DNA of 64,000 nt from Epiperipatus broadwayi (lineage: Eukaryota; Onychophora; Udeonychophora; Euonychophora; Peripatidae), in the NCBI GenBank assembly GCA_028023455.1, contig JAQFVV010007224.1:1-64000 (forward strand), given 5' to 3'. The stretch's first letter is position 1. Each line of letters begins with the position of its first letter. Both the position numbers and the translations under genes were made by a program. The notes under the pieces were generated by a model. The model was not told the DNA's origin, searched no databases, and saw nothing but the letters and a program-made list of their open reading frames with translations. Positions 63,903 through 64,000 of this stretch are shown in pieces.

Positions 63903-64000
63903 TGCAATTAAGGAGGGAAAGGATATTTGATGGGCATTAATAAACATTAACAAATAAATATCACTTCTATATTAAAAGTCATAAATTATAATAATTGACT

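Overview
This window looks like non-coding DNA from the nuclear genome of an AT-rich animal. I found no complete host protein gene, no rRNA and no tRNA gene. The base composition is very A+T-rich, long (TA)n and (TAA)n microsatellites are frequent, and almost everything recognisable is transposon-derived: APE-type LINEs, a Penelope-like GIY-YIG remnant, a tRNA-derived SINE-like sequence and large families of ~1-2 kb repeats. This would suit a planarian, cephalopod or cnidarian genome, but I cannot name the taxon from the sequence.

Layout. 1-4773 is one copy (S1) of a long diverged repeat. Its inverted second copy (S2) runs from 36071 to about 42910 and is itself interrupted by two younger insertions. 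From 4774 to 17746 there is a chain of elements joined by short (TA)n tracts: two members of a ~2 kb family (here TGTAAC family; copies F and D), then a ~0.8 kb family (G) split by a nearly full-length but decayed LINE (9178-15175, minus strand), then the first copy of a ~1.9 kb family (B1). 17747-23711 is mostly featureless AT-rich DNA with a double-hairpin foldback element at 21625-22435. 23712-25527 is the second copy, B2. 25730-28590 is a decayed, near-complete RTE-type LINE on the minus strand. 29230-29860 holds the 3' part of another LINE. 34187-34980 holds a large inverted repeat followed by a Penelope-like GIY-YIG endonuclease remnant. 35145-36070 is the second G copy, with a long purine-rich strand. 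38355-40493, 52395-54593, 58393-60418 and 61014-63078 are four more TGTAAC-family copies. 56640-58390 is a third LINE relic. The window ends in a ~113 bp (AT)n run.

Most interesting observations. (1) A 250-bp insertion at 41884-42133 has a 13-bp target-site duplication, 29-bp perfect inverted repeats and a hammerhead-ribozyme-like core. The other copy of the host repeat supplies a matching empty site. (2) A 59-bp, GC-richer, open-frame segment at 42961-43019 sits between a good splice acceptor and a GTAAGT donor; it is the only candidate host coding exon I found. (3) The TGTAAC family has a conserved 5'-terminal inverted repeat with a variable loop, a CCAAT/TGACGT/TATA promoter-like module that differs between copies (mosaicism), and a hairpin next to a CTCF-like GCGCC motif. 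(4) Several unrelated families are inserted in, or bounded by, (TA)n tracts.

All homology statements are by-eye alignments within this window or motif recognition. No database search was run.
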